Positions 11,492 through 64,000 of a stretch of DNA of 64,000 nucleotides are shown in pieces. The notes beneath the pieces were generated by a model that was given only the letters and a program-made list of their open reading frames with translations, was not told where the DNA came from and searched no databases. Made by a program: the position numbers and the translations under genes. The DNA comes from Eleginops maclovinus (lineage: Eukaryota; Chordata; Actinopteri; Perciformes; Eleginopidae). The DNA lies in assembly GCF_036324505.1 (NCBI RefSeq), contig NC_086358.1, forward strand, positions 2,996,329-3,060,328. Reading direction: 5' to 3'. Every line of letters starts with the position of its first letter. Position 1 is the stretch's first letter.

Positions 11492-14434
11492 ATGGTGAAG
11501 GCTATCTTCCTGGTGGCACCTTTGCTAGTTTTGGGAATGTTTTCTTTATCAATGCCTCGTTTCCCCCCAGCATCATCGTAGATATGGCAAAAATCATTAT
11601 GGACAATTACTGCTCCCCGGAGAAGCTGGCGGGCATGAAGGAGGCGATTGCAGCAGCCGGGAGCAACACAGAGGTCCTCAACATCCCAGACGGTGAGTCT
11701 TTGGCTAGAGTCCTCAGTTCTGGAGTCCAAACCACAGTCAGTGACCCACGATTGGAAGTCACCTATGAGCCAAACTACATCCCTGTGGTTCCCCAGGTGA
11801 TGCCTCCCTTATCCCCTGAGCAGCTCGTTGCCGTCCTGCAGACCTCGATCAAGCTCGACATCCTGGAGGGCAACATCGGCTACCTGAGGATCGATCACAT
11901 CCTGGGTGAGGAGGTCGCTGAAAAGGTTGGACCTCTGCTTCTAGACCTGGTGTGGAATAAAATCCTGCCAACCTCAGCTCTCATCTTTGACTTGCGCTAC
12001 ACCGGCAGCGGGGACATCACAGGACTCCCCTACCTTGTGTCTTACTTCACCGAAGCCGAGTCCGAGATTCACATTGACAGCGTTTATGACCGTCCTTCCA
12101 ACACCACAACAAAGCTGAGTTCCCTGAAGACGCTGCTCGGGGCCAGATATGAAATTACCAAACCCCTCATTCTCCTCACCAGCAAAAACACCAAGGGAAT
12201 CGCTGAGGATGTGGCCTACTGCCTCCAGAACCTGAAGAGGGCCACCATTGTGGGTGAGAAGACCGCCGGGGGCTCTGTCAAAGTAGATAAGATCAAAGTG
12301 GGCGACACTGACTTCTACGTTACCGTGCCTACCGCAAAGTCCATCAACCCCATCACCGGCTCATCGTGGGAGGTTACAGGCGTGACCCCCGATGTGGAGG
12401 TCAACGCCGAGGACGCCCTCGCTACCGCCATCAAGATCGTCAACCTCCGTGCCAAAGTTCCCGCCGTCATCGAGGGATCGGCGGCTCTGATTGCCGACAA
12501 CTACGCCTTTGAAGATATCGGGGCTCATGTTGCGGAGAAGTTGAAAGGGCTTCTGGCGAGTGGCGAGTACAGCACGGTCGTCTCCAAGGAAAGTCTGGAG
12601 ACCAAGCTGTCCGGTGATCTGAAGACCCTGTCTGGGGACAAGAGCCTGAAGACCACCAGCAACACCCCTGCCCTGCCACCCATGGTGAGACGGTTGTAGA
12701 AAGGACTTAGTTTTGGTTGTTTCTGTCGTTCATTGTAGGTTTTAATGTCAAAAACAGTTGAACAGCTTACAGTTCTACAAATGCTAAAATGCTTGTTCAA
12801 AACCTTTCCTGAAGTAGTGGTTTATTGTTGCATTTCTGTGCTGTAGTTTAACAAAGACCCACGAAAACTCAATGTTTCTGAAGTCAAATCAACAGGGGAT
12901 TTTGCTGGACTGTTTTTTTCTCACAGGATTATTCTCCAGAGGTGTTCATCGAGCTGATCAAAGTGTCCTTCCACACTGACGTATTCGAGAACAACATCGG
13001 CTACCTGCGCTTCGACATGTTCGGAGACTTCGAGGAGGTCAAGGCCATCGCCCAGATTATTGTCGAGCACGTCTGGAACAAAGTTGTCAACACTGACGCT
13101 ATGATCCTCGACCTCAGGTGGGTAATCCTGTGTTAAAGCTTCTCTTCAAAACACAGTCTGTCTATTCAGGAAAATAAATCATCCGCTGAGCTCTGTGACT
13201 TTGTATAGAGGACTTCAAAACATCTTGTCTTTCCACCCCAGGTAAAATGAATCCAGACTTTCTATGATTGTTCTAAAACTGCTTTTGTTTTCAGGAACAA
13301 CATCGGTGGCCCAACAACAGCCATCGCAGGATTCTGCTCTTACTTCTTTGACGCCGACAAGCAGATTGTGCTGGACAAGCTGTACGACAGAACAACCGGG
13401 ACCACAACAGAGCTCCTGAGCCTGCCTGAACTCACTGGTAATTTAAATATATATGTATTAAGTCATATAAAGTGGAGCTTTGTATTCAGATACAACTTCC
13501 AAATGGCCAAACAACAGCTCTTATGAAGGGAATCAGCTCACTAAATGGCCGTTATAAGTGGCTTTCTCTACCATTCTGATGCTTCAGACAGAGAAAAGTG
13601 TGTTTGTATGCAACTTGGATATGTAACTTAAGTTACTTATGTAAATGATAGACATTACGTAACTTAAAACTAGTCATTGTGTTGAGTTAATGTTTTTCCT
13701 GGCTGAAATTCTTTGCTATATTTGACTCATCCGTCCTTTATGAACTGCTCCCTATAAGGACATTGTTGGTCGTTACATTACCTAACTTCTTTTTTGTTCC
13801 AGTCAAAATGACAACTTGAGTATGATGCATTTTTAATCTGTATAATTGATTCATTGAGTTGATTACATCATCATTCAATCAGCTGATAACATTTACAGTG
13901 GGATCCAATAAGCTCCAAAGCTCTTTAGATGATACCTTGATTGGATAAGTGACTGGCTTTTAAAGGCATCTTGGATTAGCATGAAGGCTATATTTTCTGA
14001 TGCCTTCCTTCAATTCACCGTTGACCCTTTTAACTATCCAGCAATCCCTCCCCCTACTCGCTTGCACATGCTTTTAACCTTCTGCTCCAATCTTTCCCTC
14101 TTTCTAAGGAACAAGATACGGCTCCAAGAAGAGTCTCATCATCCTCACGAGCAGAACGACTGCCGGCGCCGCAGAGGAGTTCGTCTACATCATGAAGAAG
14201 CTCGGCCGCGCTATGATCGTCGGAGACACAACCGCCGGGTCGTCCCACCCACCCAAGACCTTCAGTGTTGGCGAGACCGACATCTTCCTCAGCATCCCCA
14301 CTATCCACTCTGACACCTCCGCCGGGCCTGCCTGGGAGGGGGCCGGCATCGCACCTCACATACCCGTCCCGGCTGAAGGCGCCCTCGAAGTGGCAAGGGC
14401 CATCTTCGACAAGCACTACGGACCCAAGAAGTGA
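11492..14434 (+). CDS. rbp3: Interphotoreceptor retinoid-binding protein, two-module four-exon gene
   Basis: The exons are 11492-12684, 12927-13117, 13295-13437 and 14109-14434, all with GT-AG introns. The ATG at 11492 gives [20 protein letters not shown], a signal peptide closely resembling that of the upstream paralogue. The body ([11 protein letters not shown] onward) is in another frame. The C run at 11563-11568 has six C where seven would keep the frame, so one base appears to be missing. With that allowance the protein is about 617 aa. It has two modules, each with GYLRID/GYLRFD, FDLRYT/LDLRNN and a TAGGS/TAGSS block. It ends DKHYGPKK. A two-module IRBP with three introns is the usual teleost photoreceptor form. 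A homopolymer miscall is the simplest explanation for the frame break. Confidence 0.9.
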
Positions 14435-14910
14435 CCCACATCCTGAACAAAGCCAGAGGGGACTTCCACATGTCGCTTTTGCTTTGGCAGCCAAATAGGT
14501 TCACGATTTATGAATTAGACTCAAAATGAAGAATGTAGATAGAGTTCAATGTGTTGTTCATTATCTTAAAGCCTTGTTAGCCTGTTTTTAACCTGGGGCA
14601 GATGTTCGACAGCAGTTCCAGTTGTTGTCTTGGTGAATGAAGGTTTTCAGAATGAATGGTGCTGAAAAGCTGACTCATTGGGGAAGCGAGTATGAATAAT
14701 TACGTGTCAAAATCAGTTGTAACATGAATATAACCTTGAGAAACACATGTTTGAGGAGCCACAAAGGAATTAAACACACACAAAGGCTTTTAAACTATAT
14801 TCCCTACCCATGTATCGTGTTGGTTTGTGTTGGGAACTCTGTGGAAACACTGTACGTCCATTCTGCCATGTGGGCCTACTTGGGTTGTATCAAATCCAGC
14901 GGTGAGACAC

Positions 14911-14916
14911 AATAAA
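14911..14916 (+). terminator. Poly(A) signal of rbp3 gene 2
   Basis: AATAAA lies about 477 bases after the stop and is followed by a GT-rich element (GTGTGTGTTGGTCATGTTT) about 25 bases downstream, a standard arrangement. Confidence 0.65.
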
Positions 14917-16123
14917 AACAACCACTGAAATACAAAAGTGTGTGTTGGTCATGTTTTACATCAACAGAGTTATTAGGAAAGACACAGCAAAACATGTTCT
15001 TAGTCACCATTAAAGTTGAACGTATTGTTTATATTCTAGTGAGGTGAGATCTTTAACACACATATAGGAATAGTGTGTGTATTTCCTAACAGGTTGATAA
15101 GGAGTTAAGACCTCTGTGGGTTAAAGAAGGAGAAATTAAAAATGAAAAACAACATAATTATAATCCAATTCCTCTGTTTCAGCAACAACACAACCGAAGA
15201 ACAGTGTGTGAAAAATCTCTATGTGTGTAAATCACAACAACATATTTGTGTAAGTACATCTTTTGTACTCTGTAAATATATTTTCCACACTCCTCTTGCA
15301 GCCTCTGGTTTATGATGGGGTAATTACAGAGGCTGTTTCTGTTCATGGCCACTGCTGCTCTAATTAACTGGCAGCAGAGGTGCAGGGAAAGCAAACAAAC
15401 TTGCGGTGATTAATGAGGACAAAATGCTGGGAAACGACTTAAATGCACACATTGGTCAAAGGTGGTAAGCCTAATGTATGACAATATGTTGACGCTTTAA
15501 GGAGTGACAGATTCATCGTCTCAAATGCCTCGCGAAATGCGTCGGTGTGCCACGTGAGGGAGGCGCAAAATGGGATCTTGACCCATTTTTTCCTCCTTCT
15601 CTCTCCTCCTCGGTTTGAAATATGAAACCTGGACCATTTCAGCCAAGTCTGTCCCCGGGCTCCCAGTTCCAACACTGCTCTGCATTACCCGGCTTCATTT
15701 GGCTTTTAGACACCAGGTTTGTCACTTTGACATTACATTTTCATCCTTTTTGATTTTTACACACCACCCATTTCATCCACAGTGACTCAATTACCCTCCT
15801 CCACGCGAGTTTGGATTTGTTTGCTTTCTGAAACTTTTTCCCTGCGTGTGGATGCTGAAATATCCGTAACTTTTTTCTTTAAATCATTCCCATTGAGATA
15901 CAGCATCTCTCCGGGTGGCTTTCCTAAAGGGACGCTGGTGGCCATGATTGCAAACTGAGCTCCAAACAAAAGAGAAGTGGAAAGCATCGCCTGCATCCTT
16001 TCTTTTGTCTTTGTTGCATCTCTTAATTACATAACTGTCTCTGGGATGTACAAAACACTCGACAGCTAGTTTTCTCTTTTCCTCCACAAAGGAATTAATT
16101 TTTTTCTGCACCGAGGAACAACT
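14917..16123. other. Intergenic spacer and probable promoter/5' UTR of the receptor gene
   Basis: I see no exon or repeat here. The last 300-500 bases (T/C-rich tracts near 15580-15610 and 15820-15890) probably include the promoter and 5' UTR of the ANTXR-type gene. I could not identify a TATA box or a CpG island. Confidence 0.4.
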
Positions 16124-53507
<37,384 letters not shown>

Positions 53508-56100
53508 GTCACAAACACAAACCTTTCCCACCCCCCTTACGCACCCGCTTTGACGTCACAGACTTACCGCTCTGTTGGCCAGTTCGCTGCCAAAGATACT
53601 CCTGCTATACGCCAAAGATCAGCAGTACCTTCTATCCCAGTCTTCTTTAATGGGAGTCAAGTCCAGCAGTCATTTAGCAGTATTAGTCTACGACCTAGCA
53701 TACAAACGTGGGAGAAGGAGAATGTATAAATACCTTTGTCATTATTTTGTGCAAAATTAAGAGTAGGTCGCCCTTCAAATCTTGGGAAAAACCCAAGTTT
53801 GATTTGACATGTTGTCCCACAGTGATTTGGGGAAATATATTACTCAATGTTGGGGGTTTGTTTGATCACGGATGATTGTTGCTGGACAGCAAAGCATGTA
53901 GGGACAGGAAGTCCAAAGAAGAGGAATGCAATGGATGATGCAATGGATGAAATGTCTTTGTTGTCTTTATCAACTACTGAGGCCATTGATGGAAGAGCTG
54001 AGAGAAATGCGAGTCAGCACCTTGAGACGGACGATTGGCTTATTTCTCCTTTGCTGTGACGGTGAATCAGAGGTTTTGGGAAGTAGTTTCACAGAAGTGT
54101 CTGTTTGATAATGGTGTTGAGGAACTAGGATAACATCATATCTGATTTGCTTTTTTTTTTTTTAATGGTCAAATTGTTTTCAGTGCCAAATTGATTCTTA
54201 AGCTTTTTGCGATGTTTAGTGTTAAGAATTTCCCACCTTTTTGATACAGAAATGTTAAAGTTACATGACTTTGTGTTCCAGTTTGTGTACCATTCAGCCA
54301 GAGGGAGGTGTACAGATGTTATATGGAAGGGATGCTTTTACAATATGTGTTTGAGATGCATTTGAATGTGGTTGATATCTTTGAGGCTTTGGATTTTCTC
54401 CTTTTAATTGAATTTAAAATACAGCAATATATATTTTTGGTATCTGCGCACATAGACTGCTGGACAACTACAGTATGTATTCCTTTTTGTTAGCATTTGA
54501 ACATTGATTTTGAACAATCAGGTTAACATGTCTCATCACATTTTTTATACATTATCTGGATACTGTACTTTGATACCAATAGGTGTGTTTTATGTTTTCA
54601 GTTCATCATCACCGGTCACATTGCAACTGCAGGGCAGTTCAAAGAGCATCTAATTTATTTTACTCCCCAGAGAAATAGAGGAGAGTACTTGAATATTGAC
54701 AAGGTGTCCAACCACGGAGACGGACACTGTGCACAGAATTTAGAAATGCAACAGCTAGCCAGTTAAAATCATACAAGGCTTACCAGCGTTTTACAACCCC
54801 TTTGTGAACTCGTCAAAGTTAATTTGTTCATGTTTCGCTTTTTAAAAGTGTCATTATTGGCATGCATTACGCACTTTTGCTCGTTGTTAGCAGGTGAAAA
54901 AGCGTCGCTAGCAAGTGTACATGTTAGCATTGCTACATGCTAAATTGGGCCCTAAATGAATCCATAAAATGTTGACGTTAGTGTCTGGAAAAGAAGTTGA
55001 AAAATGCTGGTATTCCTTCTACATCCAGGGCCTTCTGGAGGTTTCTCTTTGTTCATTTGTTTATACTTTTTTTTTGTATGTACTTCATTCAGTATTGTTG
55101 CATACCGTTGTGTTTCTACATGCATTCATTAGCGCTCTAAGTGCCTTAAAATTGAGCAACAAAAAAAAAAGGTGCGTTTGCTTCATTAAAGTGTCCAACC
55201 TTCCACGTTAACGTTTTACAATTAACTTCATTTGACTTGTTAACCAATATAGCTCAGGTTAGTTAGGAGTTGCTACGAACAAATCAAATGGATTGTGATG
55301 CCTTGGAATGTTTGCCCTAATCCACCTGTCTCAAATGATTTCCAATTTCCAATAATGCTCATTAAATGGTCGTTTTCAGCCGTTTTTCCCTATTTTTATA
55401 GTTCCTTCAGCTGGGAAAATGGGTTAATCGCACCTCCATGAGTGTGTTGGTTCAATTTGTAAACACTTTGTGTATGATTAACACTCTTTGGTAAGGAAAA
55501 ATAACCTTAAAAAGTACATTTGTTACCAAACTTAACAAATGTACGTACTGTAAAGTAACTTCAGTCAAAGTGTTGATGTAAAGACGGTTAACAACCCATT
55601 GAGCCAAATAGGGCCTGATAAGGGCAATTTAATCAGCTGATAGCATCCAAAGCGGGTGGACAAGCAAATATGATATGGATAAAATCAATCCTGGTCTTCT
55701 AGTAACATCTACCACCGGGACTTTATTTCCCAAAACCCTTTTCTGTCCTGATCAGAGTATGTGAATATGGCTGGTAGATATTCAACTTATTAATGCACTT
55801 AAGAGGTGGATTAAGGTTTAAAGGAAATGCTGTTAAGAGGTTTTTCACATTTCTACAATGTGCTAATTCATTTCACCTCTGTTGACACTCCAGAAAGAAT
55901 GTATAAATGCAGCATTGATGCCGGATCGGAGCTCAATGTCTTCCCTCATAAAGAGGAGATACATCATGTTAATCAGTGGGTTTTTACACGTATAAGCAGC
56001 AGTGCTGAAGCTGATATGAAAGACATGTATGATTTTGTCTCATTGATTCACATGACTTTTCTAAACAGTATCAATAAAGGTTGAATCCCAAGCTTCTACC
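53508..56100 (+). other. Probable long 3' UTR of the receptor gene
   Basis: No strong poly(A) signal occurs close to the stop codon. The stretch is AT-rich, with T runs at 54153-54163 and 55067-55076. It leads to AATAAA at 56073-56078. Its extent is inferred; transcripts may end earlier. Confidence 0.5.
56073..56078 (+). terminator. Probable poly(A) signal of the receptor gene
   Basis: AATAAA is followed 25-45 bases later by GAGTCTGTGTGTGTGTGATTTC, a strong GU-rich downstream element. Confidence 0.6.
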
Positions 56101-59100
56101 TGAGTCTGTGTGTGTGTGATTTCTGCTCAGACTGGTGTGTGTAATACAGGATTCAGTGTGTGCATGTCTAATTTCCCTTTTGCAGCTCCACTCCTGCAAA
56201 GTTTGGACAGTAGATAACTGAAACAGTTAGCCCTGTATGCACGCACGCACACGCACGTGCACGCACGCACGCACACACACGCTTTTTGGCAAACACCATG
56301 AGTTACAAGGCCAGGAATTTGGCCATCGTTCAGAAAACTGTAACACAAAACAGGGTTGTCTTCAAGTCAGTAATCACATTTCATTGGGATACCTGTTACT
56401 AAACTATGTTTGCTCTCTTAAGCTGTACAGTTTCCCCTTACTCAAATGATTCTGAGCCTGAAATAAGTCCCTTGTTTGCCTTAAATAGGCCTTTTTTACG
56501 GCAAATATTTTAAACCACAGGTGTAATGATACCATTAACGATGGGCTCTGTCGTATTAGTTTCCACTCACCTGCACAAGTAAAGCCCTGGACGAGTAACA
56601 CCATGATTAATGGGATTAGTTACACCTGTGTTTGACAGGTAACTACTATGAGGAAGGTCTTTAAAGCAACTAGTAGTGTATTCTAGATTGCAGGAAGGTA
56701 TGTGATGGCAACAAGAGGCCTTTTTAATGGTATTTTTGTGGACAAAGCGAACTAAGATGAACCCACTTTCGCCTGCAACGTACCTGCCTGGCATGAGAGG
56801 ACAACGTTAGAAACTAACAGCTACATCAATGCTAATGTTGCTATATATTAGCATAAACAAGCAATTGTTTGCTAAAAAGTTAACTCAAAGGGTGGAAATA
56901 TGAGGTGTGCTCACAGCTTGTTTCTGCTGCACCTTATTGGCAATTAAATATTGACATTGCAAACACCCTAACTTCATACGAGACACTTACCATGACAACC
57001 TCCCACGATGCTCTACAACACCGAACACTGTCTTTTGCTCTGGTTTTGATTGAGAGCAGCCTGGATTAATGTGTGTGTAAAGCAACCAACAACTAGGTAC
57101 ATTGCGTAACCTTGAAAAAGCATGTGGTTTAGAAGACTTTTCCTCATCCTTTAGTCCTGCTGAGGAATCCTTCCTGATGAATGGAGCGGTGCTTTCCAGA
57201 ACATTTCCAAGAATACTTCTTTCCTTTGCTGTGGCTACCGTCAGGTCACTAGCTCAATGCTAACCTTTTAACCTCTACCTCCCAAACCTTCAACAGACTG
57301 CAAGAAGGTGGGAAAACATGGCACTTGTTGGACCTGAATTCAAGTGTATCTGAGCCAAACAATCAAGGTGTCATATTAATAAACCTTTGTGTAAAAAAAC
57401 ACATCTGCACTGAAGGAGTTTCAGATTCTGTTTTTCTGGTTGGTAATGAATTTAATACAGCACGAATAGCCATGAGCAGTTCCAGCTGGATAATTACTGT
57501 GGACTCTGCGTTTTTCCCCCTCTGCATGCAGAGGAGAGAAGGATGTGGGATGTTGAAAGGGGAGGGCTGGATCAGAAAAACGGAGAAACAAGAATGGAGA
57601 AACTGAGGCAGTCGGTCCTCCAAACAGAGCTGAACAAAGCAGAAAGAGAGAATAACAACTGCTGGGACTCTCCCTCACTCTGTCCAGCTCTCACAGTGGG
57701 TTTAACTCCGTTAGTTAGTCTCACTGTTTTGTATTTGTAACAATCCTGCAATGTTTCCAAGATGGTGGAGTATAGAGTGGGCATGTAAGTTAGCATCTCC
57801 TTGGTTCTCTCAACAAAAAGCAATGTGACTTTCCATTGAATTTTGGAATATTAACAGCAATGTTATCCTGCATTGCTGTTAGTCTGTTATACTTCCACAC
57901 ATTAACTCATGACTTTTGAAGAGTAAATGCGATCGCTGGAAGTAAATAGCTAAAGTAAGGCTATGAACAAGCTACAATACCTCACATAACTTCAGCACAA
58001 CTGAGCTAACGTCATATTCCTGTTCAGTACGATGACCTATTGTCCTTTTATTTAACAACTTGTTAGCGACAGCCTTTTCAAGACTTGTTAAATCCTCAAA
58101 AAACCAAGAACTTGGATGTGAGGTAACCAAAAGTGCTGAAACGCTAACTTATTAACAGGTTTTATGACTCATCCTGCAGAATTGATTCAGGGAAATGCCT
58201 TACTTAAAACGATTCACTGGTTTAACTATGTTCATCCTAATCCCATTATTAGAGAACAGTACATAGTGAGTACATTTCACACCCAAAATTCTGTAGAGAC
58301 AGTTTCTATAAAGAACTATCTAGTAGAGAGAGGCTGCCTTTGACTTTGTTGTGAGTGAGGGAAGACTTGTTCTGTTTCTGTGCTGCTATTTAGGAACATA
58401 AAACTGAATGTACTTGTCAGTGATACTGTTCACTAGCCATGATGAGCTCCAAGACATTTGTGTTAATCCTACTGGCTAGCTTGTAAGCTAATACAGGTCT
58501 TGTAAACGTTAGCATGTTAGCTAGCTAGTTCAACAAGCTAGGTAACGCCAGGTTTCGGTGAAGTAAACTCACTTCAAGCACAAAAGTTACGTGTAAAATA
58601 CTGGGCATGAAAGAGGTTGTTCTTATATGTAGAAAAATACAATCAGACCAGAAGACCTGCGCTCTGTTCCCCCCTTCCTTCTATCCTTGGCAACATGCTA
58701 CATAAGCTAGCTAGTACTTAAGAACTCTGGTCTTTTTAAAATGACAGCCAACTCAAATGTCAGGCTGGGACTTTTTCAAAGATGTTTGTGGCATAATTTA
58801 TTTCAACAAACAAAAGTCTGGGTACACATTATTCAATGGCTCTGCAGCCACATCACAGCAATTAAGCCAGCTCTCCATTTTCTGTCTGGTTTACAGATAT
58901 ATGCAGACAATATTTGTGGGAAGTAAATTCCTCCGTCAACCACCGTCGTGAAGCAGGCGAGGCTGACGGGCAAAGCCTCCTCAAAGCATATCATTATATA
59001 TCAAAACTACAACAATATACAGACTTTTAAATACCGTACCAACGAGAAATGAGGGAGTTATTGCTGTTTGTATACGAGGCCCGCTGCATCATTTGTAGTA

Positions 59101-59316
59101 GCTGACATGTTTACTGCTGCTTGGGCTTCTCTCTCTGTAATATTCATTACAAGGCGTCCATTTTTCTTTCTATTTCTCCAGTGCATCCATTTCTTTCTTT
59201 CCTGCTTGCTTTTTTTTTTACTCCCTAAACTGGAGAAAACCGAAGGCCCAGAGGAATGTGCTGATGGCTGAGTGTTTCATCTTGGTCTCACATTACCGCC
59301 CAGACTGAACCTCACT
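56101..59316. other. Intergenic, nothing recognised
   Basis: AT-rich sequence with a small CA/CG-alternating patch at about 56238-56282 (GCACGCACACGCACGTGCAC). There are no exon-like frames and no RNA genes that I can support. Confidence 0.45.

Positions 59317-64000
<4,684 letters not shown>

Noticed and set aside
11470..11500. Start of rbp3 gene 2 at a TTG upstream of 11492
   Set aside because: It is in frame with the body but encodes no signal peptide. The ATG at 11492 encodes a clear one matching the paralogue, so a frame break is the better explanation.

Overview
This 64 kb window is vertebrate nuclear DNA from a teleost, probably a percomorph. The evidence is spliced genes with GT-AG introns, very long (CA)n microsatellites, fish-type interspersed repeats (a tRNA-derived SINE and an hAT-like MITE family), and a tandem pair of interphotoreceptor retinoid-binding protein genes, an arrangement known from teleosts. 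No species can be named from the sequence alone.

Layout, all genes on the + strand. (1) gdf2/BMP9, two coding exons (984-1329, 2324-3243), 421 aa. (2) A short intergenic region with a tandem duplication, one copy of which carries an inserted element. (3) rbp3-like gene 1 (7401-10174), intronless, three IRBP modules, interrupted by two single-base insertions. (4) rbp3 gene 2 (11492-14434), four exons, two IRBP modules, with one missing base in a C run just after the signal peptide. (5) An ANTXR1-type receptor gene (16124-53507), 18 coding exons and 563 aa, with an 11.6 kb first intron and a probable 2.6 kb 3' UTR ending near 56.1 kb. (6) About 8 kb with no recognisable gene.

The gdf2-rbp3-anthrax-toxin-receptor-like neighbourhood matches the human 10q11 region (GDF2, RBP3, ANTXRL), so the receptor gene is best read as the fish ANTXRL-locus member. 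It is probably the gene called antxr1c in zebrafish; the paralogue letter is an inference. The genes do not form a pathway. gdf2 encodes a circulating endothelial BMP ligand, the rbp3 pair encodes retinal retinoid carriers, and the receptor is a collagen/matrix-binding VWA protein. The two rbp3 genes share a promoter module at nearly the same distance from their ATGs.

I saw no convincing novel biological system. The most interesting structural points are: the shared rbp3 promoter module; frameshifts in both rbp3 genes; a GC-AG intron and CA-rich tracts directly beside four 5' splice sites in the receptor gene; a MITE whose 32-bp hairpin-forming end repeat grew from 5 to 21 copies; an occupied/empty-site pair inside a tandem duplication; and a long-armed foldback element.
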